A stretch of 64,000 bases of DNA from Atopobium fossor DSM 15642 (GTDB lineage Bacteria; Actinomycetota; Coriobacteriia; Coriobacteriales; Atopobiaceae). The notes under the pieces are model-generated. The model worked only from the letters and a program-made list of their open reading frames with translations. It searched no databases and was not told where the DNA came from. The DNA is taken from positions 62,001 to 126,000 of the forward strand of contig NZ_KI519553.1 in NCBI RefSeq assembly GCF_000483125.1, given 5' to 3'. Positions 52,201-61,106 of this stretch are shown here, one piece after another; the first letter of the stretch is position 1, and each line of letters starts with the position of its first letter. The position numbers were made by a program, and so were the translations under genes.

Positions 52201-53750
52201 TGTGCGTCTTCCCTCCAAAGCAAGTTCAAAAGCCTTTCTCGCGTTGACCCACTAAGCACAAAGTCATCAACGATACGACTGTCTTTTAGATGGAGGATGC
52301 GCGTGCAAGCGGAAAGAAGAAATTCAAAATCGTGCGAGACAGCAAATACGATGCGTTTGGACCGCGCAAGTGATTGGATTGCGGAAGCAACCCTCTCCAT
52401 GTTTTCTCTGTCCAGACCACTCGTTGGCTCATCAAAGAAATATACACAGGCCTTATCGACAAGAGCGCAGGCTATAGTGAGACGCTGTTTTTGACCGCGC
52501 GAGAGCGTTGCGGGATGCGCTTCCCGCATATCCCATAACCCCAGTTCTCTAAGCGCGTACTGGCAGGCCTTAATATCTCTTCGTCCGCCCACTAAAAGTT
52601 CTCCCAGCACACTATCGCTAAAAAGCTGATAGTCAGGATCTTGCATAATGAGTCTAATCCGTCCAAGTCGTTCCTTGGGGGAAAGAGGCTTACCGTCAAT
52701 GGACACGCTACCCTGATTTTCTTTTTCGAGTCCACAGCACAGGCGCGACAGAGTTGTCTTTCCTGCACCGTTTTGCCCTATGATGCCAATTACTTCGCCA
52801 GATTGTGCCGAGAAACTCAAAGGACCTATAGCACCGGAGTTGCGTACGTTTGATTTCGCTCTTTCCGATAAGCCCTGCGAGCAGTATGAAAACCCGAGGT
52901 TTTTTACCTCAAAGTTTATCTCTTTGGTCTGTGGCAAAAATTGCTGGTAAGTAAGGCTACATTGTGATGCAGCAGATGTAATCCGTAGTGCCGATTCCAA
53001 CGTAAGACTTCTAAGGCCCATATCAGAAAGCAAACCATCATTAAGACGCGCTGCATCTTTGGCGCTGTACGCATGGGATATGACACCGTCTTTGATAACA
53101 ATCATGCGATCGAATAATCCAGACAGATAAAAGAGGCGATGTTCTAGGACAATGACAGTTTTTCCCTCACGCTTCAATTTGGATAACGTTTTTCTGAGGG
53201 TTGCTACAGCTTCTATGTCGAGGTTTGCAGAAGGCTCATCAAAGATATATATGGATGGTTTCATTGCATAACAAGAGGCAATGGCTATCATTTGCATCTC
53301 TCCACTTGAGAGATTGAACACACTTTTATCTCGAAGATGATCAATTTTCATACGACAAAATGCATCATCCATACGCGCCATGATGTCAGTACGTGCCAAC
53401 CCTGCATTTACGCAGCCAAATGCTACCTCACTTGTGGTGTCCGTCATAAAAAACTGGCTGCGGGGATCTTGAAAAACCGAACCAACCAGCTTTCCGATTT
53501 TTCCAATATCAAGCTTGCGTGTATCGTTCTCACCAATCTTGGTAGTTCCTTCTAGGTTTCCTTCGTAAAAATGGGGGATAAGCCCGTTAATAAGACGAGC
53601 AATGGTGGTTTTTCCACAGCCACTTTTTCCTGTCAGGAGTAAAAAATCACCTTCGTGGATATCCAAATTAATGCTTTGGATTGCAGTATTGTCTTTTCCT
53701 GTATATTGAAACGTCACCTGGTCAAGAGTGATGTGCGCAGATGCATTCAT
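52197..53750 (-). CDS. ECF transporter ATPase with two fused ABC domains
   Basis: 517 residues with two complete ATPase modules, equal to EcfA plus EcfA'. First: Walker A LTGKSGCGKTT, signature LSSGEMQ, Walker B IYIFDEPSANLD. Second (from ~residue 270): GQNGAGKTT, LSRGQKQR, CVYFFDEPTSGLD. ATG 53750 overlaps the upstream ABC gene by 4 nt. With T and S components behind it, it forms a full importer. Confidence 0.93.
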   Translation of the reverse strand: MNASAHITLDQVTFQYTGKDNTAIQSINLDIHEGDFLLLTGKSGCGKTTIARLINGLIPHFYEGNLEGTTKIGENDTRKLDIGKIGKLVGSVFQDPRSQFFMTDTTSEVAFGCVNAGLARTDIMARMDDAFCRMKIDHLRDKSVFNLSSGEMQMIAIASCYAMKPSIYIFDEPSANLDIEAVATLRKTLSKLKREGKTVIVLEHRLFYLSGLFDRMIVIKDGVISHAYSAKDAARLNDGLLSDMGLRSLTLESALRITSAASQCSLTYQQFLPQTKEINFEVKNLGFSYCSQGLSERAKSNVRNSGAIGPLSFSAQSGEVIGIIGQNGAGKTTLSRLCCGLEKENQGSVSIDGKPLSPKERLGRIRLIMQDPDYQLFSDSVLGELLVGGRRDIKACQYALRELGLWDMREAHPATLSRGQKQRLTIACALVDKACVYFFDEPTSGLDRENMERVASAIQSLARSKRIVFAVSHDFEFLLSACTRILHLKDSRIVDDFVLSGSTRERLLNLLWREDAQ

Positions 53751-55465
53751 GTGTGATCTTCCGTTTTGTTTCCCTGTCCCCAGAGGGCTCGATAATAGCC
53801 ATCGCTCTTCTCGAGCAACTGTTCGTGAGTGCCTTTCTGCACAATGTTTCCTTGCTGCATCACGATTATCTGGTCGGCCGAACGAATAGTACTCAGATGG
53901 TGTGCCACCACTAGTACTGTTCGGTTTTGTGCAAGTGCAGAAACAGCCTTTTGCAGGAGTACTTCGTTGATGGGGTCTACACTACTGGTCATCTCGTCCA
54001 GCACGAGGATAGGAGCATTTTTCAAAAAAGCACGGGCCACGGACAGCCGCTGTTTCTGACCGCCCGAAAGACCAATGCCATTTTCTCCAATGGGTGTCTC
54101 GTAGCCCTGTGGAAGTGACATTACAAATTCATGGATACACGCTTTTTTGGCTGCTTCTACTACTTCCTCGTGTGTTGCGTCTGCCTTGCCAATGCGGATG
54201 TTTTCCTCAATGGTGTCCGCAAACAAGCGAACGTCCTGCATAACAATGCTAATGGAGGCAAGAAGGTCGTCGTAGGGAATATCTCTTACATCCACGCCAC
54301 CAATGCTCACACTTCCTGTATCAACGTCCCAAAATCTTAAGAGAAGGTTGGTCAGCGTGCTTTTTCCTGATCCAGACTCACCTACGAGTGCTGTCATGGT
54401 GCGCTCAGGAACCGTAAATGTTGTTCCAGACAACTCAAACGAATCTCTACCATAGGAGAAGTGCACTTGATTAAACTCGATTGAGTGAGACGAGGGCATA
54501 TGCGCCTTCTTTGGTTCAGGAACAGAAGTCGCGCAAATGATTTTCTCTATCCTGTGGAAACTGTCCTTTACTTTGAGGTAGTTCATCCAGTGTGACTCCA
54601 TTGCAAAGAACGGCTTATAAAATTCTACGCTTGCCACAATGAATCCTATGTAGACAAATAAAGGCAGTGAGTGAGTTTGCACAAGCAAGGCGCCACCTGT
54701 TGCCATAACCACAAAGGCAAGGTCTGCTACAAAGTTGTAGACGGACAAAACAAATGCTTTGTTTTGTGATGCTGTTTTACTGCTCTTATCAAAGTTTGTT
54801 ACCGTCATTTCGAGTCTGCGGTCGAGTTTTTCACTTTTTGCAAAGGCCTTGAGCAGCGGGATTCCCTTTACGTATTCAACAAACAAACTTGTCATGTCTG
54901 CTGCATCGTCACCACATACACCTTCGAGGACCTGTGCCTTTCTGAGTCCCATTACAAGAAGAGTAAGGGCAATGGGTAGGGTTGAGATCATGAGTAGTGC
55001 CATGCGCCAATCAACGATACTTGCAGCTATGAGTAGGATTGTTGCAACGATGAAGTCGGCTGTCATTCTCGTCCAGATATGTCCCACGACCATTTCCATG
55101 TTGTCGATGTCTTTGTGGACAATATCACTAATTTCTCCGAGACGTTCTGCTGTGTAAAAACCAAGGGAGAGTGTTTTTAGGTGCCTGACAACAGCGATTT
55201 TGATTTCCAACACAAGGTCAAATCCCGCGCAGTGCTTTTGTTTATCGGCAACAATGCTGCTGATTCCTTTGATAAGAAGAAGACAGATAAGTGCTATCCA
55301 GTAGGGTATAAGGTCGTTCGTTTTGTTTAAAACCGAATGAATAGCTACAAGAACGATAAAGGCCATCGCCACGCTGGAGAGTGCGTAGATTGAAAAAGCT
55401 ACAATGCTGGTAATCATCATGCGCCGCCCAGCGGGAGTCATCTTCTCCAGAATCTGCCTTACCAT
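53747..55465 (-). CDS. ABC half-transporter (membrane domain plus ATPase), second of pair
   Basis: 572 residues from ATG 55465 (GAGGTG upstream), overlapping the preceding gene by 7 nt. Six-helix membrane domain to ~residue 310, then ATPase: Walker [18 protein letters not shown], Walker B ILVLDEMTSSVDPINE. Exporter-type fold, but the DEMTS-VDP-NE wording recalls YbtQ/IrtB siderophore importers. Acts as heterodimer with the next feature. Placement with an ECF importer suggests joint uptake of one nutrient, perhaps a metal complex; inference only. Confidence 0.88.
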   Translation of the reverse strand: MVRQILEKMTPAGRRMMITSIVAFSIYALSSVAMAFIVLVAIHSVLNKTNDLIPYWIALICLLLIKGISSIVADKQKHCAGFDLVLEIKIAVVRHLKTLSLGFYTAERLGEISDIVHKDIDNMEMVVGHIWTRMTADFIVATILLIAASIVDWRMALLMISTLPIALTLLVMGLRKAQVLEGVCGDDAADMTSLFVEYVKGIPLLKAFAKSEKLDRRLEMTVTNFDKSSKTASQNKAFVLSVYNFVADLAFVVMATGGALLVQTHSLPLFVYIGFIVASVEFYKPFFAMESHWMNYLKVKDSFHRIEKIICATSVPEPKKAHMPSSHSIEFNQVHFSYGRDSFELSGTTFTVPERTMTALVGESGSGKSTLTNLLLRFWDVDTGSVSIGGVDVRDIPYDDLLASISIVMQDVRLFADTIEENIRIGKADATHEEVVEAAKKACIHEFVMSLPQGYETPIGENGIGLSGGQKQRLSVARAFLKNAPILVLDEMTSSVDPINEVLLQKAVSALAQNRTVLVVAHHLSTIRSADQIIVMQQGNIVQKGTHEQLLEKSDGYYRALWGQGNKTEDHT

Positions 55466-57219
55466 GACGACACCTCTTTGATATCCCAGTTGTCTGCCTG
55501 TTCTTGCTTGGCAATCATCTCCTGATAAAGGGGGCATGTGCGCATGAGTTGCTCATGTGTTCCAGAGCCGACCACGCAACCCGTATCCATCACTACAATC
55601 TGGTTGGCTTCTCGAATGGCATGCAAGTGGTGAGCTATAGTCACAATGGTTTTGTCGCAAGACAAATCGTCTATGGCTTCTTGGATAAGTGCCTCATTTT
55701 TTGCGTCAACTGCAGCCGTTGCTTCGTCAAGGATGATAATAGGAGCATCTTTTAGCATCACACGCGCAATCGAGATACGCTGACGCTCGCCGCCTGATAA
55801 CTGAACGCCGGCTTCTCCAGCAACTGTTGCATAACCCTGTGGGAGTGCAGAAATAAAATCGTGAATGCGTGCTCTTTGAGCAGCTTCGACAACCTCCTCA
55901 TGTGTTGCGTCTGGTCGGCCAATAAGAATGTTCTCCTCAATACTCTGGTTGAAGAGAAAAACGTCCTGTTGGACTATGGAGAAGAGGCTTGACACCTGAC
56001 TCTCGGAAAGACAAGACAAATCTTGCCCACCCACGGTGATACGGCCGCTATCAGGCTTCCAAAACCCCATGAGCAGGCTTGCAAGTGTGCTTTTTCCACA
56101 TCCTGAAGAGCCTACAAGTGCGTTAGTGCTACCTTGCTTAAATACCAGATTGATTGAGCTGAGTGCCTGCTTTCTTTTGTTGCTATTCTCGTTAATCTGT
56201 GGATAGGAGAAGGAAACTTCACTTAGCTGTATATCACCCATTTGAGGTTTTTTGGCACTTGTAGTGAGGTATGTCGCCTCGACACCCAGTACAGATTCAA
56301 TGCCCGTCATTGCCTGGTCAAACATGAAGCGATAATGCTGTAAGGTAGCTATTTTAGCCACTGAAGACGTGAAGGCTGCGGAGAACACCATAGCTAAAAT
56401 GAGGCGTTCGATAGATATGTCGCCCATGGAAAGAAGCCATGTTCCCACGATCAATACAAGTACGGTTCCGGACTCCATAAACAGGGCGATAAGTGCCATG
56501 GGAATCGAAACATCATTCATGGAGCTAGTTGCCCAACTTACGTAGTCGCGTGCTGCCTTGATGGTCTGCTCTGTCTTGCGTTCTTCCTTCCCAAATGCTT
56601 TAACAACCGTTATGTTGGCAACGTATTCCATAAGACTGTTCTGCATGCAGGAAGCGTATTGAGCTACCACCTCGAAGCCTTTTGTCCAGGCAGGGGCTGC
56701 AGCTTTTTGCACGAGCCACATAAAAGGTAGACCTGCCATCATGCACAGCGCAAGTCGCCAGTCAACTACAAGCATGAGGACTAATGCGGCAACGGGAAAC
56801 AGAGCTGCCGATGCTGATTCGGGAAGCCCATGGGCAAGGTATATTTCCACCTGTTCCACATCATTGCGGATGATATTTGCAAGGTCTCCTGGCCTTCTAA
56901 TCTGAAAGAAGCCCAGAGGAAGTTTTTTTAGATGACGCACCATGCGCAACCGAATATCCGTCAGACATGAATATGCTGCTTGGTGTGCCTTCCACGTTGC
57001 GACGTATATGCACCCTGCCTTTATTGCTAGGCATACCACCATGACTGCTGCTGCACAAACAATCGCCTTTGATGAAAGAGTGCCTTGCATAACTAAATGA
57101 ACGAGGTAAATCACTATGATCGTAGGAGCAAGTCCAAGAACTGTTCTGATTAGAAACATGGCGTTTGAGAGGCGACTTTTTGCTGTCATCTCTCTTACTA
57201 GTTCCTTCTTTCTTTTCAC
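55459..57219 (-). CDS. ABC half-transporter (membrane domain plus ATPase), first of pair
   Basis: About 586 residues. GTG 57219 chosen because GGGAG is 8 nt upstream; ATG 57189 has no well-spaced site. Membrane domain with LKKLPLGFFQIRRPGDLANI (coupling region) and an ATPase: GSSGCGKST, LSGGERQR, Walker B IIILDEATAAVDAKNE. Downstream gene starts within its last codons. Transcribed from the promoter at 57306-57338. Confidence 0.88.
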   Translation of the reverse strand: MKRKKELVREMTAKSRLSNAMFLIRTVLGLAPTIIVIYLVHLVMQGTLSSKAIVCAAAVMVVCLAIKAGCIYVATWKAHQAAYSCLTDIRLRMVRHLKKLPLGFFQIRRPGDLANIIRNDVEQVEIYLAHGLPESASAALFPVAALVLMLVVDWRLALCMMAGLPFMWLVQKAAAPAWTKGFEVVAQYASCMQNSLMEYVANITVVKAFGKEERKTEQTIKAARDYVSWATSSMNDVSIPMALIALFMESGTVLVLIVGTWLLSMGDISIERLILAMVFSAAFTSSVAKIATLQHYRFMFDQAMTGIESVLGVEATYLTTSAKKPQMGDIQLSEVSFSYPQINENSNKRKQALSSINLVFKQGSTNALVGSSGCGKSTLASLLMGFWKPDSGRITVGGQDLSCLSESQVSSLFSIVQQDVFLFNQSIEENILIGRPDATHEEVVEAAQRARIHDFISALPQGYATVAGEAGVQLSGGERQRISIARVMLKDAPIIILDEATAAVDAKNEALIQEAIDDLSCDKTIVTIAHHLHAIREANQIVVMDTGCVVGSGTHEQLMRTCPLYQEMIAKQEQADNWDIKEVSSW

Positions 57220-57249
57220 AAGAGTTGCTCCCTTCAAGACTAAATTTAA

Positions 57250-57338
57250 ATTCGATATTAAATGTATATAAAACCTAGCATTGGTTTACCTTGACTAACT
57301 ATATCATTATAGAATTAATATTCAATATTGAATGTCAA
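57250..57338 (-). promoter_or_regulatory. Promoter with two TetR-type palindromes upstream of the ABC/ECF operon
   Basis: On the minus strand TTGACA (57333-57338) and TATAAT (57306-57311) are 21 nt apart. Between them lies ATTCAATATTGAATG (57320-57334, forward reading); a related ATTCGATATTAAATG is at 57250-57264. Both have TTC-n-ATATT-like palindromic form and are likely sites for the adjacent TetR protein. The long spacer suggests a regulated promoter. Confidence 0.6.
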
Positions 57339-57395
57339 TAGCAAGCGCTAGGAATGAGTGGCGAGAAAACCCTGCAGGATACTAGGATGTTTTTG

Positions 57396-57965
57396 TCACA
57401 GGGAGTTAACCCCTTCGTAATAACATTGAGCGATGAGTGCCAACATATCACGTGCCTCGTTTTTGCTGCGGTAATGACGAGCTACTTCCATCAGACTCTC
57501 TACAAAATTGTTTGCGAGCACGTGAGCAAGCAAGTCTGGGTAGTGTAGGGAGGCATGCCTGTTTACCATGAAGCGGATATGCCTCTCAATGCTTTTAACA
57601 AAATCATCCTTTGTATGCTCGTAGGCGGTACCCTGGCTTTTGTCGACAAGAATGACGAGTAGCTTGTGATGAACCAACATATCGAGTAAAGGTCCCTTAG
57701 CTGCAATCTGAAATCTCTCCGAAGGCGTATCTGCGAGGATTGACTCTTCCTCATGTGCAATACGGTCAAAATCAAGAGGAACAGACGACACAACGGCCTC
57801 GAAAAGCTTCTCTTTGTTCTTAAAATATGAGTACAAAAGGCTTGCCGACACATCAGCAAGCTTTGCAATGTCCTGCATCTTAGCGCTGCGAAAATCTTTC
57901 TCGTAGAACACTTGGATAGCTGCGGCAAGTATGCGTTCGCGCACCTCTTCCTTGAGAACCTGCAT
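57396..57965 (-). CDS. TetR-family regulator
   Basis: 189 residues. N-terminal HTH: RERILAAAIQVFYEKDFRSA then MQDIAKLADVSASLLYSYFKNKEKL. C-terminal ligand/dimer domain undetermined. Upstream of and co-oriented with the ABC/ECF operon, with palindromes between, so probably its repressor; a possible autoregulatory repeat lies at 58041. Confidence 0.9.
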   Translation of the reverse strand: MQVLKEEVRERILAAAIQVFYEKDFRSAKMQDIAKLADVSASLLYSYFKNKEKLFEAVVSSVPLDFDRIAHEEESILADTPSERFQIAAKGPLLDMLVHHKLLVILVDKSQGTAYEHTKDDFVKSIERHIRFMVNRHASLHYPDLLAHVLANNFVESLMEVARHYRSKNEARDMLALIAQCYYEGVNSL

Positions 57966-58040
57966 GCTCTACCTCTCAGCTCCTCTTACTGTTTTTTGCA
58001 TGGTTCATTATTGATTTATTTTAAGCGATGTCTTTTAAGC

Positions 58041-58057
58041 TTCAAATTAATTTTGAA
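58041..58057. promoter_or_regulatory. Inverted repeat upstream of the tetR-like gene
   Basis: TTCAAATTAATTTTGAA, near-palindromic with TTCAAA/TTTGAA ends, 76 nt before the TetR start. Related to the TTCAATATTGAA sites of the ABC promoter, so possibly the same regulator. Confidence 0.4.
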
Positions 58058-58173
58058 TTATTACAAAATGGTTGTATATCGAATATCTTATGAGATCTGT
58101 AAATTAAAAGGTGTTCAGTCCGGACTTTCCAGCAGTTTTTGCAATAAAGCTGCCCCCTAGAAAGGAGACGAGC

Positions 58174-58776
58174 TTGTTTTGGAATAACGTTTCTCCCATA
58201 TACGACCTGTTTGAGAATCTATATAACAAAAAAGTTTACGTGGATACCGGTAAAAGGGTTGCAGAACTTATCACTAATACTGATGACGTGCTTGAATGTG
58301 CCTGCGGAACTGGTGCAATTACAGTATACGTTGCCCCTAGGTGCAAGAGTTTGATTGCAACGGATTACGCAGAGGGCATGCTCAAACGTGCGTCACAAAA
58401 ATGTGCTCACTTTAATAATGTGACATTCCAAAAAGCCGATATTACACATACAGGTTTTAAAGATGCGTCCTTTGATAAGGTAATCGCAGGCAACATAATT
58501 CATCTTCTGCCTGAGCCCGAGAAAGTTCTTGCGGAACTCGAGCGTGTCGTGCGACCTGGAGGCAAACTCATCATTCCGACTTATATCAACAAGTCTAAGA
58601 AGTCTAGTAGTGTTGCTGCACACTTCATTAAGCGACTGGGGGCAAACTTTCAAAACCAATTTGACTTGAACTCATACAAACAGTTCTTTAGCAAACTGGG
58701 ATATGAGGATGTTGAATATATAGTCGTAGATGGCAGAATGTCCTGTGCAATCGCAGTGATAAGTGTCTCTCTTTAA
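58174..58776 (+). CDS. Class I SAM-dependent methyltransferase
   Basis: 200 residues from TTG 58174, chosen because AAGGAG stands 9 nt upstream; the open frame further upstream lacks a site. FWNNVSPIYDLFEN at the N-terminus resembles UbiE/MenG-like enzymes; motif I is LECACGTGAI, then SFDKVIAGNIIHLL and RVVRPGGKLIIPT. Substrate unknown. Divergent from the TetR/ABC operon, and such methyltransferases often accompany those transport operons. Confidence 0.85.
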   Translation: MFWNNVSPIYDLFENLYNKKVYVDTGKRVAELITNTDDVLECACGTGAITVYVAPRCKSLIATDYAEGMLKRASQKCAHFNNVTFQKADITHTGFKDASFDKVIAGNIIHLLPEPEKVLAELERVVRPGGKLIIPTYINKSKKSSSVAAHFIKRLGANFQNQFDLNSYKQFFSKLGYEDVEYIVVDGRMSCAIAVISVSL

Positions 58777-58946
58777 TATCAGAAATGTGTCACCTCTTAT
58801 AAAACATCAATATAATATCCAAGTTTTAGCCCAAAAGCAGAAACACTATGTTCTAGCTGGGTATACCTAATACAGTTGTGGAGGGATTCCTCAAAAACTA
58901 GGAAGAAATTCTCCATGCATCCCCATCCAAAGGAGAGAAGGTAGCT

Positions 58947-59798
58947 ATGAACAAACCGACCGATTGTTTTGTGCTTTCAAACGGAGTAGAGATTCCGTGT
59001 GTTGGCTTTGGAACTTGGAAGGCGGAAAACGGAGCACAAGCCAAACAGGCCGTTCTCGATGCACTCAATGCAGGCTATGTGCATATTGATACGGCAGAAG
59101 ACTATGGTAACGAGCAGAGTGTGGGTGACGCCATTAAGGAGTCGGGTATTGCGCGTGATAAGCTCTTTGTTACCTCTAAGCTGCAAAATCGTTTCCATAA
59201 CTACCATCTTGCGTTAGGTGCCTTTGAGGAAACCATGTACAAACTGCAGCTCGATTACCTTGATCTTTTTCTCATCCACTGGCCCAATCCTATTTTCTTC
59301 CGCGATCACTGGCAGCAGGCCAATGCAGGTGCTTGGAAGGCTATGGAAGAACTTTACAAAGCAGGAAAGATACGAGCTATTGGTATCAGCAATTTCCTAC
59401 CTCGTCACATCGAAGAGCTTATGAAGACAGCAGAGATTGCGCCTATGGTCAACCAGATTCGTTTGTGTCCTGGTGAGACGCAAGATGAGCTTGTAGACTA
59501 CTGCCGTGAGCGCGACATTGTGCTTGAAGCATATAGTCCTTTTGGCCATGGTGATGTATTTGGTGATAATACCCTACAATCCATTGCGGATACGTATGGC
59601 AAGAGTGTTGCGCAAGTATGTGTGCGTTGGAGTTTGCAGCGTGGTTATTTACCCCTGCCAAAGTCGGTTACTGTCAACCGTATTAACGAGAATATCGACG
59701 TGTTTGATTTTGAGCTGACAGCAAAAGATATGGATACAATCTCTCATTTACCTGGATATGGTGGCTTCCATACCAATCCTGACCTTACTAATTTCTAG
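58947..59798 (+). CDS. Aldo/keto reductase
   Basis: NAD(P)H-dependent reductase, 283 residues. Catalytic tetrad visible: Asp in HIDTAEDYGNE with Tyr just after, Lys in FVTSKLQN and His in LFLIHWPNP. GISNFLPRHIEEL and the C-terminal cofactor loop PLPKSVTVNRINEN are standard. AAGGAGAGAAGG precedes ATG 58947. 40 nt before the alcohol dehydrogenase, so a two-gene operon for carbonyl/alcohol conversion is likely. Confidence 0.93.
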   Translation: MNKPTDCFVLSNGVEIPCVGFGTWKAENGAQAKQAVLDALNAGYVHIDTAEDYGNEQSVGDAIKESGIARDKLFVTSKLQNRFHNYHLALGAFEETMYKLQLDYLDLFLIHWPNPIFFRDHWQQANAGAWKAMEELYKAGKIRAIGISNFLPRHIEELMKTAEIAPMVNQIRLCPGETQDELVDYCRERDIVLEAYSPFGHGDVFGDNTLQSIADTYGKSVAQVCVRWSLQRGYLPLPKSVTVNRINENIDVFDFELTAKDMDTISHLPGYGGFHTNPDLTNF

Positions 59799-59838
59799 TT
59801 TTACAAAACCACGTGACCTTTTTTGAAAGGAACGTTCC

Positions 59839-61014
59839 GTGAACAATTTTAGCTACTACTCACCAACTTACTTTGATTTTGGTAATGATGCCGAGTCTCA
59901 TACGGGTCAATTGGTAAAACGTTTTGGCGGCAACAAGGTCCTCATTCATTATGGCGGCGGCAGTGTTGTTCGTTCAGGTCTTCTCGATAGAGTAAAAGAT
60001 TCTCTCAAAGAAGAGGGGATTGCATATGTTGAGTTGGGTGGCGTGCGACCTAATCCGCGTAGTGGTCTGGTATATGAGGGTATCGAGCTTGTCCGTTCCA
60101 AAAACGTTGACTTTATTTTGGCGGTTGGCGGAGGCTCTGTTATTGACTCAGCAAAGGCAATTGCGGCTGGTGCTACCTATGACGGAGACTTCTGGGACTT
60201 CTTTAGTGGCATGCACCCTGAGGTAGCTTTGCCTATTGGTACCGTACTTACTATTGCTGCTGCAGGTAGCGAAGGTAGTCCTGATTCTGTAGTTACTCAT
60301 GAGGATGGCATGCTTAAGCGTGCTATGTCGAGTGATGTGTTACGTCCTAAGTTCAGCGTTTTAAATCCTGCACTTACCCAAACTCTACCTGCTTATCAAA
60401 CAGCTTGTGGTGTTACCGACATTATGGCGCACTTATACGAGCGCTATCTTACAAACACAGAAGATGTTGAAGTTACCGACCGCATGATTGAGGGCTTATT
60501 GCTTACGATGGTGCACGAAGGTCCGCGCGTAATTGCTGATCCTCATGATTATGGTGCGCGTGCAAATATCATGTGGGCAGGAACCCAGGCGCATAACAAT
60601 TCTTGCGGCGTTGGGCGTAGCCAAGATTGGAGTAGCCATACAATCGAACACGAACTTTCCGCATTGTACGACTGTGCTCATGGTGCCGGACTTGCTGTTA
60701 CCATGCCGGCAGTTTTTCGGTATGTAATGAAACATGATGTGAAGCGCTTTGCACAAGTTGCTGTTCGTGTATGGGGATGTCAGATGGATTTTGCTCATCC
60801 CGAGCGCACCGCCAAAGCTGGAATTGATGCACTGCAGCATTTCTTGGTTTCTATTGGAATGCCATCAACTCTGGAGGAACTTGGTGGTAAGGAAGAGGAC
60901 ATTTCCAAACTGGTTGAAGTTTTGTTCCATGGCGTGGAACAAGGAGGCACCATTGGAGGTTTCACTCCTTTGGACACCAAAGACTGTGCTGCTATTTATC
61001 GTATGATGCTGTAA
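59839..61014 (+). CDS. Iron-containing alcohol dehydrogenase (BdhA/YqdH-like)
   Basis: 391 residues, GTG start with GAAAGGAACG upstream. NAD(P)-binding GGGSVIDSAKAIA (~residues 95-107), LTIAAAGSEGSPDSVV, and metal ligands in GVTDIMAHLYERY and HELSALYDCAHGAGLA. The family reduces aldehydes such as butyraldehyde or glycols; substrate undetermined. Followed by a bidirectional terminator. Confidence 0.92.
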   Translation: MNNFSYYSPTYFDFGNDAESHTGQLVKRFGGNKVLIHYGGGSVVRSGLLDRVKDSLKEEGIAYVELGGVRPNPRSGLVYEGIELVRSKNVDFILAVGGGSVIDSAKAIAAGATYDGDFWDFFSGMHPEVALPIGTVLTIAAAGSEGSPDSVVTHEDGMLKRAMSSDVLRPKFSVLNPALTQTLPAYQTACGVTDIMAHLYERYLTNTEDVEVTDRMIEGLLLTMVHEGPRVIADPHDYGARANIMWAGTQAHNNSCGVGRSQDWSSHTIEHELSALYDCAHGAGLAVTMPAVFRYVMKHDVKRFAQVAVRVWGCQMDFAHPERTAKAGIDALQHFLVSIGMPSTLEELGGKEEDISKLVEVLFHGVEQGGTIGGFTPLDTKDCAAIYRMML

Positions 61015-61041
61015 TTGCGTCTCTACTATAGATGTATATAC

Positions 61042-61075
61042 AAAAAGCGGATGGTAGGTGCAGCCATCCGCTTTA
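61042..61075. terminator. Bidirectional terminator
   Basis: AAAGCGGATGG (61044-61054) / CCATCCGCTTT (61064-61074), 9-nt loop, A-run before and T-rich after; serves the dehydrogenase (plus) and the ABC pair (minus). Confidence 0.85.
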
Positions 61076-61106
61076 ATGTATTTCTGTAACTCAACCAAGA
61101 CTTTCT

